DNA from: Nocardioides sp.
GTDB lineage: Bacteria > Actinomycetota > Actinomycetes > Propionibacteriales > Nocardioidaceae
Assembly (NCBI RefSeq): GCF_030655615.1
Contig: NZ_JAURVJ010000204.1
Location: 1-64,000, forward strand
Length of the DNA stretch: 64,000 bases
Reading direction: 5' to 3'
Within the stretch, counting starts at the first letter, position 1; the number at the start of each line of letters is the position of its first letter. The notes below the pieces were generated by a model that was not told the origin of the DNA, did not search any database, and saw only the letters and a program-made list of their open reading frames with translations. The position numbers were made by a program, and so were the translations under genes. Of this stretch, positions 17,896-27,394 are shown in pieces.

Positions 17896-19602
17896 TCAGC
17901 GCCGTCCGGTCTTGAACATCCCGCGTACGACCTCACGGGTCGCGGTGCGCATGAAGTCCTTGAACGCGCTGGACCTCACCACCTGCTCGACCATGCCGTC
18001 CTTCTCCTTCGCCTTCTTGGCCGCCGGCTTCCTGGCCGGCGCCTGTCCGCCCGTCTTGGCCTCCGCCTTGGCCTCGGCCTTGGCGGCAGCCTCCGCCTCG
18101 GCCTTCTTCGTGCCGGCCTCGAGGCGCGCCGCGAGCTTCTCCCGCGCGCTCTCGCGGTCGACGGCCTCGGCGTACTTGGCGTGACGCGGGCTGGCGGCCA
18201 CGGTCGCGGCCATGGCCGCGGGGTCGCTCGGGCCCATCAGCGACTCGGGGGCCCGGAGCCGGGTCCACGCGACCGGGGTGGGCGCACCGCGCTCGTTCAT
18301 CACGGTGACGACGGCCTCGCCGATGCCGAGGCTGGTGATGACGGCGCCGAGGTCGTCGTAGTCGCTGCCGGGATAGGTGTTGACCGTGGCCTTGAGGGCC
18401 TTGGCGTCGTTGGGCGTGTGGGCGCGCAGCTGGTGCTGGATCCGCGAGCCGAGCTGGGCCAGGACGTCGTCGGGCACGTCGGTGGGGCTCTGGGTGACGA
18501 AGAAGACGCCGACGCCCTTGGAACGGATGAGCCGCACGGTCTGGGCGATCTGGTCGAGGAACGACTTCGAGGCGTCGTTGAACAGCAGGTGGGCCTCGTC
18601 GAAGAAGAAGACGAGCTTGGGGCGGTCGACGTCACCGACCTCGGGCAGGTCGTGGAACAGGTCGGCCAGCAGCCACATGAGGAACGTCGAGAAGATCGCC
18701 GGCCGGTCCTGCAGGTTGGGCAGCTCGACCAGCGAGATGAGGCCCTTGCCGTCGGCCGAGACCTGCAGCAGGTCGGCCGACTCGAACTCGGGCTCGCCGA
18801 AGAACGCGTCGGCCCCCTGGTCCTGGAACGTGATGAGCTCGCGCAGGATCACGCCCGCGGTCGCCGACGACAGGCCGCCGAGCGCCTTGAGCTCGGGCTT
18901 GCCCTCGTCGCTGGTGAGGTGGCCGACGACCGCGCGGAGGTCGGCGAGGTCGAGCAGCGGCAGGCCGGCCTGGTCGGCGTAGTGGAAGACGAGGCCGAGG
19001 CTCGACTCCTGGGTGTCGTTGAGGCCGAGCACCTTGCTGAGCAGCACCGGGCCGAACGCCGACATGGTCACGCGCAGCGGGATGCCGGTGCCCTCGCCAC
19101 CGAGGGCGTAGTACTCGACCGGGAAGCCGGTCGCGGTCCAGGCCTGGCCGACGGACGCGGCCCGGGCGGTGATCTTGTCACCGCCGGCGCCCGGCGTCGC
19201 GAGGCCGGACAGGTCGCCCTTGATGTCGGCGGCGAACACGGGGACGCCGGCCGCGCTGAGCTGCTCGGCGAGCAGCTGGAGGGTCTTGGTCTTGCCGGTG
19301 CCGGTCGCGCCCGCGACCAGGCCGTGCCGGTTGAGCATCGCGAGCGGGATGCGGACGTGGACCGGCGAGAGCGTGGTGGTGTCGACCATCAGCCCGCCGA
19401 GCTCGAGCGCCTGGCCCTCGAACGCGTAGCCCGCGGCGACGGCCGCCTCGAGGGGGGTCTGGGTGGGAGCGGGGGCCGCGTCCGGGACGGCGGGCGCCGG
19501 CTCCGGAGCGGGTGCGGCGGCGGGTACGGCGGCCGGGCCCGTCGGCGGGGCGGCGGGGGTGGACGGCTCGGGGGTCGTGGCCTCACCGGGGGTGCTCGTC
19601 AT
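17896..19602 (-). CDS. HerA-like helicase / DUF853 family ATPase
   Basis: Walker A GATGTGKTKTLQLL, ADIKGDLSGLA, Walker B LVFFFDEAHLLFNDA. Confidence 0.9.
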   Translation of the reverse strand: MTSTPGEATTPEPSTPAAPPTGPAAVPAAAPAPEPAPAVPDAAPAPTQTPLEAAVAAGYAFEGQALELGGLMVDTTTLSPVHVRIPLAMLNRHGLVAGATGTGKTKTLQLLAEQLSAAGVPVFAADIKGDLSGLATPGAGGDKITARAASVGQAWTATGFPVEYYALGGEGTGIPLRVTMSAFGPVLLSKVLGLNDTQESSLGLVFHYADQAGLPLLDLADLRAVVGHLTSDEGKPELKALGGLSSATAGVILRELITFQDQGADAFFGEPEFESADLLQVSADGKGLISLVELPNLQDRPAIFSTFLMWLLADLFHDLPEVGDVDRPKLVFFFDEAHLLFNDASKSFLDQIAQTVRLIRSKGVGVFFVTQSPTDVPDDVLAQLGSRIQHQLRAHTPNDAKALKATVNTYPGSDYDDLGAVITSLGIGEAVVTVMNERGAPTPVAWTRLRAPESLMGPSDPAAMAATVAASPRHAKYAEAVDRESAREKLAARLEAGTKKAEAEAAAKAEAKAEAKTGGQAPARKPAAKKAKEKDGMVEQVVRSSAFKDFMRTATREVVRGMFKTGRR

Positions 19603-19646
19603 GCCAGGAGGATAGGGGGCGCCGCTGCGGCGTTTACACTCCCGAG

Positions 19647-19955
19647 GTGATCTTCAAGCGCGTCGGCGAGGGGCGTCCCTACCCCGCCCACGGCCTCACC
19701 TCCGCCGCCTGGGCGGCGCTGCCGCCGCGGCAGGTGCGCCTCGACGAGCTGGTGACCACCAAGGACACCCTGCAGCTGGCGGCGCTGCTCGACGAGGACT
19801 CCACGTTCTACGGCGACCTCTTCGCCCACGTCGTCGTCTGGCGCGACGAGCTCTACCTCGAGGACGGCCTCCACCGGGCCCTGCGCGCCGCGCTCCACCA
19901 GCGCAACGTGCTGCACGCCCGGGTCCACCGGCTGACCGAGGCGGGAGCGTCGTGA
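19647..19955 (+). CDS. Conserved actinobacterial small protein (Rv3412-like; family sometimes annotated as VapB-type)
   Basis: VIFKRVGEGRPYPAHGLTSAAWAALPPRQVRLDELVTTKDTLQLAALLDEDSTFYGDLFAHVVVW; function uncertain. Confidence 0.65.
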   Translation: MIFKRVGEGRPYPAHGLTSAAWAALPPRQVRLDELVTTKDTLQLAALLDEDSTFYGDLFAHVVVWRDELYLEDGLHRALRAALHQRNVLHARVHRLTEAGAS

Positions 19956-20470
19956 ACGAGCGCGTGCTGGGCTACGTCCGGACGGCGGTGACGCTCGGCG
20001 TCCTCGCCCTGCTGCTGGCCTTCGCGGTGACGCGGGGGCTCGACGCCGTGTCGGAGCCGTTCCCCGAGAACGAGGACCCGCCGGTGTGCGTCGACTCCGC
20101 CGTGAGCAAGGGCGACGTGCTGCGCGTCGGCGGGATCACGGTGAGCGTGATCAACGCCGGCACCAAGAACGGCCTGGCCCGCCAGACCCTCGACGACCTC
20201 GAGGAGCAGGGCTTCGCCGGCGGCGAGCTCGCCAACCAGGCCGACCCCGACATCCTGTCGGCGCAGATCTGGTCGCCCGGGGGCCGCACGGCCGCCGTAC
20301 GCCTGGTGGCGACCTACCTCGGCGGCCGCGTCAAGGTCGTCGACCGCCAGAGCAGCACGGCCGGCATCACCGTCGTCGTGGGCGACCGGTTCCCCGGTGT
20401 CCGCAAGGGCCGCTTCCAGGTCAAGGTGACCAAGGACGGCACCGTCTGCGGCCCCGCGTCCCTGGGTTGA
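19952..20470 (+). CDS. LytR C-terminal domain-containing membrane-anchored protein
   Basis: N-terminal TM then ITVSVINAGTKNGLARQTLDDLEEQGF; start overlaps previous stop. Confidence 0.8.
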   Translation: MNERVLGYVRTAVTLGVLALLLAFAVTRGLDAVSEPFPENEDPPVCVDSAVSKGDVLRVGGITVSVINAGTKNGLARQTLDDLEEQGFAGGELANQADPDILSAQIWSPGGRTAAVRLVATYLGGRVKVVDRQSSTAGITVVVGDRFPGVRKGRFQVKVTKDGTVCGPASLG

Positions 20471-20566
20471 CCCTTCCGGGCACAGGCGCCCCGACCACAG
20501 CCGGAGGCGACCACCGGGCGCACGCCACGGCCGACTGTCCGCCGTGCCGGTCAGGGACACGTTCGA

Positions 20567-22066
20567 TCAGTCGGGCAACCACTGGGCGAGGCGGCCCTTG
20601 GCGCTCACCTGGCGGAGCCGGTCCTCGGTCTTCTCCCGCAGCTTGCGGGGGGTGACGACGAGCAGGTCGTCGCCGTGGCGCAGGACCGTACGCCGTTCGG
20701 GGACGAGGGTCTCGCCGTCGCGGATGACCAGGGAGACCGAGGCACCCTTGGGGAGCCGCAGCTCGCCGACCTCGACGCCGTGGAGGCGGGAGACGGGGCT
20801 GATGGTGATCTGGAGCAGGTCGGCCTGGACGCGCTCGAGGGGCGCGGCCTCGAGGTCGAGGTCGCGCGGCTCCGAGCGCCGCGTCACCCGGAGGATCCGG
20901 GCCACGAGGGGCAGCGAGGGCGCGGTGATGAGCGTGTAGACGACGACCACGACGAAGACGATGTCGAAGAGCCGTTCGGCGTCGTCGACCCCCTCGCTGA
21001 GCGGGATCGTGGTCAGGACGATGGGGACGGCCCCGCGCAGCCCGGCCCAGGACAGGAACGACAGCTCACGCCAGGGCATGGGTTGGACGACGCTGCTGAC
21101 GACGACCGAGATGGGGCGTGCGACGAAGGTCAGCAGCAGCCCGGCGAGCAGTGCGGTCCCGATGATCTCGAGGGAGATCCGCCCGGGTGAGAGCAGCAGC
21201 CCGAGCATGACGAACAGGCCGATCTGGGCCAGCCAGGCAATGCCCTCGGCGAACGACTTGGTGGTCTGGCGGTGCGGCAGCTCGGCGTTGCCGAGGACGA
21301 GGGCGGCGACGTAGATCGCGGCGAACCCGCTGCCGTGCAGGGCGACGGTGGCGCCGTAGGCGAGGAACGCGAGGCTGATGACGGCGAGCGGGTAGAGACC
21401 GGACGACGGCAGCGCCACCCGCCGCATCACCCAGGCCCCGCCGAAGCCGATGGCGAGGCCCATCACGACGCCGAGCACGAGCTCGAACACGATCGTGCCG
21501 AGCATCCCGAGGACGCCGCTCTCGGCGACCGCGCCGGTGGAGATGAGCGAGACCAGGACGACCGTGGGGGCGTCGTTGAGGCCCGACTCGGCCTCGAGCG
21601 AGCCGACCAGGCGCTGCGGCAGGGGGACGACGCGCAGCACCGAGAACACCGCCGCCGCGTCGGTCGGCGAGCAGACCGCGCCGAGCAGCACCGCGAGCTC
21701 CCACGGCAGGCCGAGCACGTAGTGGGCGCCGACCGCGACCACACCCACCGAGATGCCGACGCCGAGGGTGGCGAGCGACAGCCCGAGCCGCATCGACGGC
21801 TTGGCCTCGCGCCAGCTGGTGGTGAGTCCACCCTCGGTCAGGATGACCGCGAGGGCGGCGAACCCGAGGGCGTGCGCGACCTCGGCGTTCTCGAACTCGA
21901 TGCCGACACCGGCCTCGCCGAGGGCGACGCCCATGAGCAGGTAGATCAGCAGGCTGGGGAGCCCGGCGCGGCTCGAGAGCCGCACGGCGAGGATCGCCGC
22001 CAGGGTGACCGCAGACCCCACCAGCACGAACAGGTCGAGCTGGTGGACGTCGAAGGACACTGTCAC
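20567..22066 (-). CDS. Potassium/proton antiporter, NhaP2/CvrA-like with RCK-C domain
   Basis: Multi-TM CPA1 fold (GAVCSPTDAAAVFSVLR, ESGLNDAPTVVLV) and C-terminal TrkA-C-like domain. Confidence 0.88.
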   Translation of the reverse strand: MTVSFDVHQLDLFVLVGSAVTLAAILAVRLSSRAGLPSLLIYLLMGVALGEAGVGIEFENAEVAHALGFAALAVILTEGGLTTSWREAKPSMRLGLSLATLGVGISVGVVAVGAHYVLGLPWELAVLLGAVCSPTDAAAVFSVLRVVPLPQRLVGSLEAESGLNDAPTVVLVSLISTGAVAESGVLGMLGTIVFELVLGVVMGLAIGFGGAWVMRRVALPSSGLYPLAVISLAFLAYGATVALHGSGFAAIYVAALVLGNAELPHRQTTKSFAEGIAWLAQIGLFVMLGLLLSPGRISLEIIGTALLAGLLLTFVARPISVVVSSVVQPMPWRELSFLSWAGLRGAVPIVLTTIPLSEGVDDAERLFDIVFVVVVVYTLITAPSLPLVARILRVTRRSEPRDLDLEAAPLERVQADLLQITISPVSRLHGVEVGELRLPKGASVSLVIRDGETLVPERRTVLRHGDDLLVVTPRKLREKTEDRLRQVSAKGRLAQWLPD

Positions 22067-22199
22067 CTCTCGGATGGGGTGGCGGATCGAGAGTCTATCG
22101 GTCCGGACGGGTCGGCATCGACCTGCGGCGGTGGGCTGAGACGACGTCCGCGCCGCCGGGGTGAGACGTGACCACCGTCACCGCGCCTACGTTCGATCG

Positions 22200-22703
22200 A
22201 TGAGGCTTCCCGTCCCGGACCCGCGCGAGCTCGCCGGCCTGCTGCCTCGCGCCGTGCGCCTCGTGAGCGAGGCCGAGCGTCTCCTCACCACGGTGCGAGG
22301 CCTGGTCGAGCGGATCGAGGGCACCCGGTCGGCGGCCGCCGACGTCGTCGCGCGCGCCGACGCGACCGCCGCGCGGGCCGACGCGCTCGTCGTCCTGGTG
22401 GAGCCGTCGGTCGTGCGGCTGCTGCCGGCGCTGGAGCGCCTGGCCGACACCGTGTCCCCCGTCGAGGTCGACGCCCTGCTGCGCCTCGTCCGCGCGGCGC
22501 CGGGCCTGGTCGAGCGCGTGCAGGACGACGTGCTGCCGGTGCTCGACACCCTCGCCTCGGTGTCGCCGGACCTGGGTGACCTGCTCGCGGCCTCCCGCGA
22601 GCTCAACGAGCTGCTCGGTGGGCTGCCGGGCATGGGTCGGGTCAAGAAGCGGGTCGAGGAGGCCCAGCAGGAGGCCCAGCAGGAGACTCGTCAGGTCGGC
22701 TGA
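22200..22703 (+). CDS. Hypothetical coiled-coil / amphipathic helical protein
   Basis: ATG 22200; heptad-rich VSEAERLLTTVRGLVERIEGTRSAAADVVARADATAARAD. Confidence 0.65.
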   Translation: MRLPVPDPRELAGLLPRAVRLVSEAERLLTTVRGLVERIEGTRSAAADVVARADATAARADALVVLVEPSVVRLLPALERLADTVSPVEVDALLRLVRAAPGLVERVQDDVLPVLDTLASVSPDLGDLLAASRELNELLGGLPGMGRVKKRVEEAQQEAQQETRQVG

Positions 22704-22709
22704 CGTCGC

Positions 22710-23177
22710 TCAGTGCGCCTGCCGCTGCCGGTGGGCGGCGACCGCGATCCGCACGACCTCGGTGGTCTCGCCGGGCTCGTCGTCGAGCGTGTCGATCGGC
22801 ACCCACGCGGCACGGTCGGTGGACCCGCCGACCTCCAGGGTGCCGAGCTCGCCGCCGACGACCGTGGCGTCGTAGAGCACCCGGACCGCCTTGAAGGGCA
22901 GCGGCCGGTCGGGGCGGCCGTGCGGGTTGCTCCAGGTGTGCACGGTGATCGGGGCGCCGACGGCGACGTCGTAGCCGGTCTCCTCCTTGACCTCGCGGAC
23001 GAGACCCTCGTCGGGTTGCTCCTCGAACTCGACGCCGCCGCCCGGGAGGCTCCAGCCGGGGGTGCCGACCCCCTCGCCGTTCCACCAGGCGAGGAGGATC
23101 CGGTCGCCGTCGGGGTGGTCGGTGTCGACGATGACGGCGTAGGACGCCAGGCGCATCTGGTACTCGGAGAAGTGCAC
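22710..23177 (-). CDS. NUDIX hydrolase
   Basis: Nudix box GGGVEFEEQPDEGLVREVKEETGYDV. Confidence 0.92.
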   Translation of the reverse strand: MHFSEYQMRLASYAVIVDTDHPDGDRILLAWWNGEGVGTPGWSLPGGGVEFEEQPDEGLVREVKEETGYDVAVGAPITVHTWSNPHGRPDRPLPFKAVRVLYDATVVGGELGTLEVGGSTDRAAWVPIDTLDDEPGETTEVVRIAVAAHRQRQAH

Positions 23178-23201
23178 GCCTGCACGTTAGGACGTGCCGG
23201 A

Positions 23202-23217
23202 CTAGAACGTGTTCTAG
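23202..23217. promoter_or_regulatory. KstR-type operator palindrome
   Basis: CTAGAACGTGTTCTAG; the inner 14 bp fit TNNAACNNGTTNNA. Confidence 0.65.
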
Positions 23218-23227
23218 AATCGCCGTC

Positions 23228-24712
23228 GTGAGCACCGACCCCGCCCGTGGTACCGCGATCCCCGAGACCGTCCCCGCCTCGTCCGTCCCGGCCGACGCAC
23301 CGTCGTACGACGTGGTGGTGGTGGGGTTCGGCATCGCCGGCGGCTGCGCGGCGCTCGAGGCGGCGCGGGCCGGGGCGCGGGTGCTGCTGCTGGAGAAGGC
23401 CGCCGTCCACGGCGGCACGTCGGCGATGTCGGGCGGGCACTTCTACCTCGGCGCGGGCACCGCGGTCCAGCAGGCGACGGGCCACGACGACTCGGTCGAG
23501 GCGATGTACGACTACCTGGTCGCGGCGTCCAAGGAGCCCGAGCCCGACAAGATCCGGGCCTACTGCGAGGGCTCGGTGGCGCACTTCGACTGGCTCGAGG
23601 CGCTGGGCTTCGAGTTCGAGCGGTCCTACTACCCCGAGAAGGCGGTGATCCAGCCCGGCACCCAGGGGCTGATGTTCACCGGCAACGAGAAGGTGTGGCC
23701 GTTCAAGACCCTCGCCCAGCCGGCCCCGCGCGGGCACAAGGTCCCGGTCGCCGGCGACACCGAGGGCACCAGGATGGTGATGGACCTGCTCCGCCAGCGC
23801 GTCGAGGAGGCCGGGGTCGAGGTCCGCTACGAGACCGGTGCCACGCACCTCGTCGTCGGCGACGGGATAGCCGACGACGGCGACGTGCTCGGGCTGGCCT
23901 GGCGCTGCTTCGACGAGACCGGCTACGTCCTGGCGCCGGCGGTGGTGATCGCGGCCGGCGGGTTCGTGATGAACCCCGACATGGTCGCCGAGCACACCCA
24001 GGCGTTGGCCGAGAAGCCGTTCACGCTCGGGTCGACCTACGACGACGGGCTGGGCATCCGGCTGGGGGCCTCGGTGGGCGGCGAGCTCAAGCACATGGAG
24101 GAGCCGTTCATCACCGCGCCGTTCTACCCGCCGTCGAAGCTGATGTTCGGGTTCATCGTCAACAAGGCCGGCGAGCGGTTCTGCGGCGAGGACGGCTACC
24201 ACTCGCGGACCTCGCAGTTCGTGATGGAGCAGGAGGACCACGCGGCCTACCTGGTCGTGGACAGCGAGCACGTGGAGTACCCCAAGTTCCCCCTCGTCCC
24301 ACTCATCGACGGCTACGAGACGATCGAGGAGCTCGAGACCGCGCTGAAGCTGCCGGCCGGGTCGGTGCAGAAGTCGCTCGAGCGCTACAACGAGCTCGCC
24401 GAGGCCCAGGACGACGTCGACTTCCACAAGTCCGCTGACTGGCTCGCGCCGCAGGCCGTCGGGCCGTGGGCGGTCTTCGACCTCACCCTCGGCAAGGCGA
24501 TCTACGCCGGGTTCACCCTCGGCGGGCTGCGGGTCAGTGTGGACGGCGAGGTCCAGCGCGCCGACGGGTCCGTCGTACCCGGCCTCTACGCCGCCGGCGC
24601 CTGCGCCTCCAACCTCGCCCAGGACGGCAAGGGCTACTGCTCCGGCACCCAGCTCGGCGAGGGGTCGTTCTTCGGGCGGCGGGCCGGGTTGCACGCTGCC
24701 GGGGTGCGCTGA
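23228..24712 (+). CDS. FAD-dependent oxidoreductase (fumarate reductase / 3-ketosteroid dehydrogenase-like flavoprotein)
   Basis: VVVVGFGIAGGCAALEAARAGARVLLLEKAAVHGGTSAMSGGHFYLGAGT and C-terminal LYAAGACASNLAQDGKGYCSGTQLGEGSFFGRRA. Confidence 0.85.
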   Translation: MSTDPARGTAIPETVPASSVPADAPSYDVVVVGFGIAGGCAALEAARAGARVLLLEKAAVHGGTSAMSGGHFYLGAGTAVQQATGHDDSVEAMYDYLVAASKEPEPDKIRAYCEGSVAHFDWLEALGFEFERSYYPEKAVIQPGTQGLMFTGNEKVWPFKTLAQPAPRGHKVPVAGDTEGTRMVMDLLRQRVEEAGVEVRYETGATHLVVGDGIADDGDVLGLAWRCFDETGYVLAPAVVIAAGGFVMNPDMVAEHTQALAEKPFTLGSTYDDGLGIRLGASVGGELKHMEEPFITAPFYPPSKLMFGFIVNKAGERFCGEDGYHSRTSQFVMEQEDHAAYLVVDSEHVEYPKFPLVPLIDGYETIEELETALKLPAGSVQKSLERYNELAEAQDDVDFHKSADWLAPQAVGPWAVFDLTLGKAIYAGFTLGGLRVSVDGEVQRADGSVVPGLYAAGACASNLAQDGKGYCSGTQLGEGSFFGRRAGLHAAGVR

Positions 24713-24759
24713 CGGTCGCGGTCCCGGCACGGTCCGGGTGACTGAGCAACAATCGCCAC

Positions 24760-25932
24760 GTGAACCGCCTGCAGGCCGCCCAGCGTGCCAACGTGCCGCC
24801 GTTCCACGTGATGGACCTGCTGGCGGCGGGGGCGGAGCGGCAGCGGACGCACGGCGACCTGGTCAACCTGCTGGCCGGCCAGCCGAGCACCGGGGCGCCG
24901 AGGGCCGTCAACGACGAGGCGATCCGGCTGCTGCAGAGCGGCGACCCGCTCGGCTACACGCCCGCGACCGGCATCCGCGAGCTGCGGGAGGCGATCGCCG
25001 GGCACCACCGGCGGGCCTACGGCGTGGAGGTCGACCCCGACGAGGTGGTGGTGACGACGGGCAGCAGCGGTGGCTTCCTGCTGGCGTTCCTGGCGGCGTT
25101 CGAGGTCGGTGACCGGGTGGCGATCGCGCGGCCGGGCTACCCCTGCTACCGCAACGTGCTCGCCGCGCTCGGCTGCGAGGTCGTCGAGATCCCGACCGGC
25201 TCCGAGACGCGGTTCCAGCCGACCGTCGACCAGGTCGCCGCGATCCCCGACCTCCAGGGTCTGGTCGTGGCCTCGCCCGCCAACCCGACCGGCACCATGC
25301 TGCTGCCGAGCGAGCTCGCCGCCCTCGCCACCCACTGCGACGAGGCCGGGGTCCAGCTGATCAGCGACGAGATCTACCACGGGGTCGAGTACGCCGGGCC
25401 CGACGAGCGCCTCGCGCGCAGCGCCTGGGAGACGAGCCGCGAGGCGGTCGTGTTCTGCTCGTTCTCGAAGTACTTCTCGATGACGGGCTGGCGGATCGGC
25501 TGGATGCTCGTGCCCGACCGGCTGCGTCGCGCGGTCGACGTCCTGGCCGGCAACTTCACGATCTGCCCGCCGGTGCTGGCGCAGCGGGCCTGCCTGGCGG
25601 CGTTCTCGCCGTCGGCGTACGCCGAGCTCGACGGCCACGTCCGGCGCTACGCCGACAACCGGCGGCTGCTGCTCGACGGCCTCGCGCGTCTCGGCGTCTC
25701 CGGGCTCGCACCGGCCGACGGTGCGTTCTACGCCTACGCCGACGTCGGCCACCTCACCTCCGACTCGATGGCGTTCACCCGCGACGTGATGGCCCGGACC
25801 GGGGTCGGGATTGCCCCCGGCGTCGACTTCGACACCGTCGACGGCGGGCGGTTCGTGCGGTTCTCCTTCGCCGGCCCGGGCGCCGACATCGAGACGGCCC
25901 TGGAGCGCCTGGCCCCGGTCCTGGCCGGGTGA
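24760..25932 (+). CDS. Pyridoxal-phosphate-dependent aminotransferase, class I/II
   Basis: ASPANPTGTML, SDEIYHGVEY, SFSKYFSMTGWRIGWML (PLP lysine). Confidence 0.92.
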   Translation: MNRLQAAQRANVPPFHVMDLLAAGAERQRTHGDLVNLLAGQPSTGAPRAVNDEAIRLLQSGDPLGYTPATGIRELREAIAGHHRRAYGVEVDPDEVVVTTGSSGGFLLAFLAAFEVGDRVAIARPGYPCYRNVLAALGCEVVEIPTGSETRFQPTVDQVAAIPDLQGLVVASPANPTGTMLLPSELAALATHCDEAGVQLISDEIYHGVEYAGPDERLARSAWETSREAVVFCSFSKYFSMTGWRIGWMLVPDRLRRAVDVLAGNFTICPPVLAQRACLAAFSPSAYAELDGHVRRYADNRRLLLDGLARLGVSGLAPADGAFYAYADVGHLTSDSMAFTRDVMARTGVGIAPGVDFDTVDGGRFVRFSFAGPGADIETALERLAPVLAG

Positions 25933-26004
25933 GGCTGGCAGGCTGGGGTTTCGCGCCGTCCCGATCGGGGCAGGCGGGCCATGACCTGAGGTGGGAGGAC
26001 TGAC

Positions 26005-26454
26005 ATGTACGGCGACACCGAGGTCCTGCGGCGCCGCGTCGACCAGCTCCGCGAGCAGGCCGTCGACGTCCGGGGCCTCGCCGACCAGCTCGTCGCGCGG
26101 ACCGAGTCGACCGGGTGGGCCGGTCGCGCGGCCGACTCGATGCGGGTGCGGGTGACCGAGCGCGCCACCCACCTGCGCGGCGCCGCCGCCCAGCACGAGA
26201 CCGCGGCCGACGCGCTGGAGAAGCACGTCCACGAGGTCGAGTCGCTCCAGGAGTCGATCGCCGACGCCGAGCGCCAGGCCACCGACCTGGTCGCCGAGGC
26301 CCGGACCCGGATGGCCGACGTCGACCGCCGCAACGCCGACGCGGGCGCCGGTGTGCGCGTCGAGCCCGACCCCGACGACGTCACGCTCTGCGCGTTCGAG
26401 CCGCCCCCGAGCGGGCACCGCGACTGGCTGACCGTCGAGCTGCCCGGACTGTGA
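26005..26454 (+). CDS. WXG100-like / ESX-associated helical protein
   Basis: 149 aa; N-terminal helical hairpin with TESTGWAGRAADSM (W-A-G turn), extended C-terminus. Confidence 0.6.
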   Translation: MYGDTEVLRRRVDQLREQAVDVRGLADQLVARTESTGWAGRAADSMRVRVTERATHLRGAAAQHETAADALEKHVHEVESLQESIADAERQATDLVAEARTRMADVDRRNADAGAGVRVEPDPDDVTLCAFEPPPSGHRDWLTVELPGL

Positions 26455-26464
26455 GGACCACCCC

Positions 26465-27394
26465 GTGACCACGATCGACCTGAGCCGACCGACGCCGAAG
26501 CCGACCTCGCTGCTCGACGCCCTCCCCCGGCGCGTGGCGCTGACCCTGCCCGAGCTCGAGCTCGTCGCCGCTCGCGCCGGCGGGGCACCGCTGCCCTTCG
26601 ACGTGACCGCGCCGGGCGAGGCACCCGCGCTCGAGAGCCGTCTCGGGACGAGCCGCGGCACCACCGAGGACCAGGCCTACCTCGCGGCCGTCGCCTCCCT
26701 CCACGACCCCGCCGAGACCCTCGCGCGCCGTGGGCTGCTCGTGGGCGACAGCATCGACGACGGCCTGGCCGGGGCGGTCGGCCTGCTGGCCACCCCGACG
26801 TACGCCGTCGAGGTCGACGTCGTCGTCGAGGGCGTCCAGGTCAAGGCGTGGCACCGCGCCAGCGGCGACGCGGTCGCGACCCTGGCCACCAGCGACGGGA
26901 TCGTCTTCGAGCTCGCGTGGTTCCCCACGTCGGCCTGGCCGGCCGAGCTGGCGCGGATCGGCGTGCTGCCCGAGGAGCTGGCCCCGCGCGAGTCGATGGT
27001 GCCCGACTTCCTCGACCTCCCCTACGAGCTCGCCGACGCCGCCGTCGAGGCCGCGGAGGGCGGGCGCTCCGACCTGCTCGCGGTGCTGACCGCGCAGCAC
27101 GACGGCGCCGTGCGCGACCGCGACGGGCGACCGGTCCCGGCCGCCGAGGTCCCCGGGCTGCTGCAGGCGCTCGGCGCCGAGGCCCAGGGACGGCTGCGGG
27201 TGCTCGTCGCCGACGTGTCCCGCGCACAGACCACGGTCGTCGGCGTCCGGTCGTGGGTGCTGCTGGCCGACGGCTGGCGCACCCTGCGCCCCCACCACCT
27301 CGACGACGGCACCACCCGCGTCGAGCTGCGCGCCATCGAGGCGGGCGACCTCGCCGCCGACTTGGCGCCGGTGCTCGCGGAGGTGGCCTCGTGA
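26465..27394 (+). CDS. EspG-like ESX secretion-associated protein
   Basis: VALTLPELELVAARAGGAPLPFDV... and late SWVLLADGWRTLRPHH; pattern resembles EspG family; follows the WXG-like gene. Confidence 0.5.
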   Translation: MTTIDLSRPTPKPTSLLDALPRRVALTLPELELVAARAGGAPLPFDVTAPGEAPALESRLGTSRGTTEDQAYLAAVASLHDPAETLARRGLLVGDSIDDGLAGAVGLLATPTYAVEVDVVVEGVQVKAWHRASGDAVATLATSDGIVFELAWFPTSAWPAELARIGVLPEELAPRESMVPDFLDLPYELADAAVEAAEGGRSDLLAVLTAQHDGAVRDRDGRPVPAAEVPGLLQALGAEAQGRLRVLVADVSRAQTTVVGVRSWVLLADGWRTLRPHHLDDGTTRVELRAIEAGDLAADLAPVLAEVAS

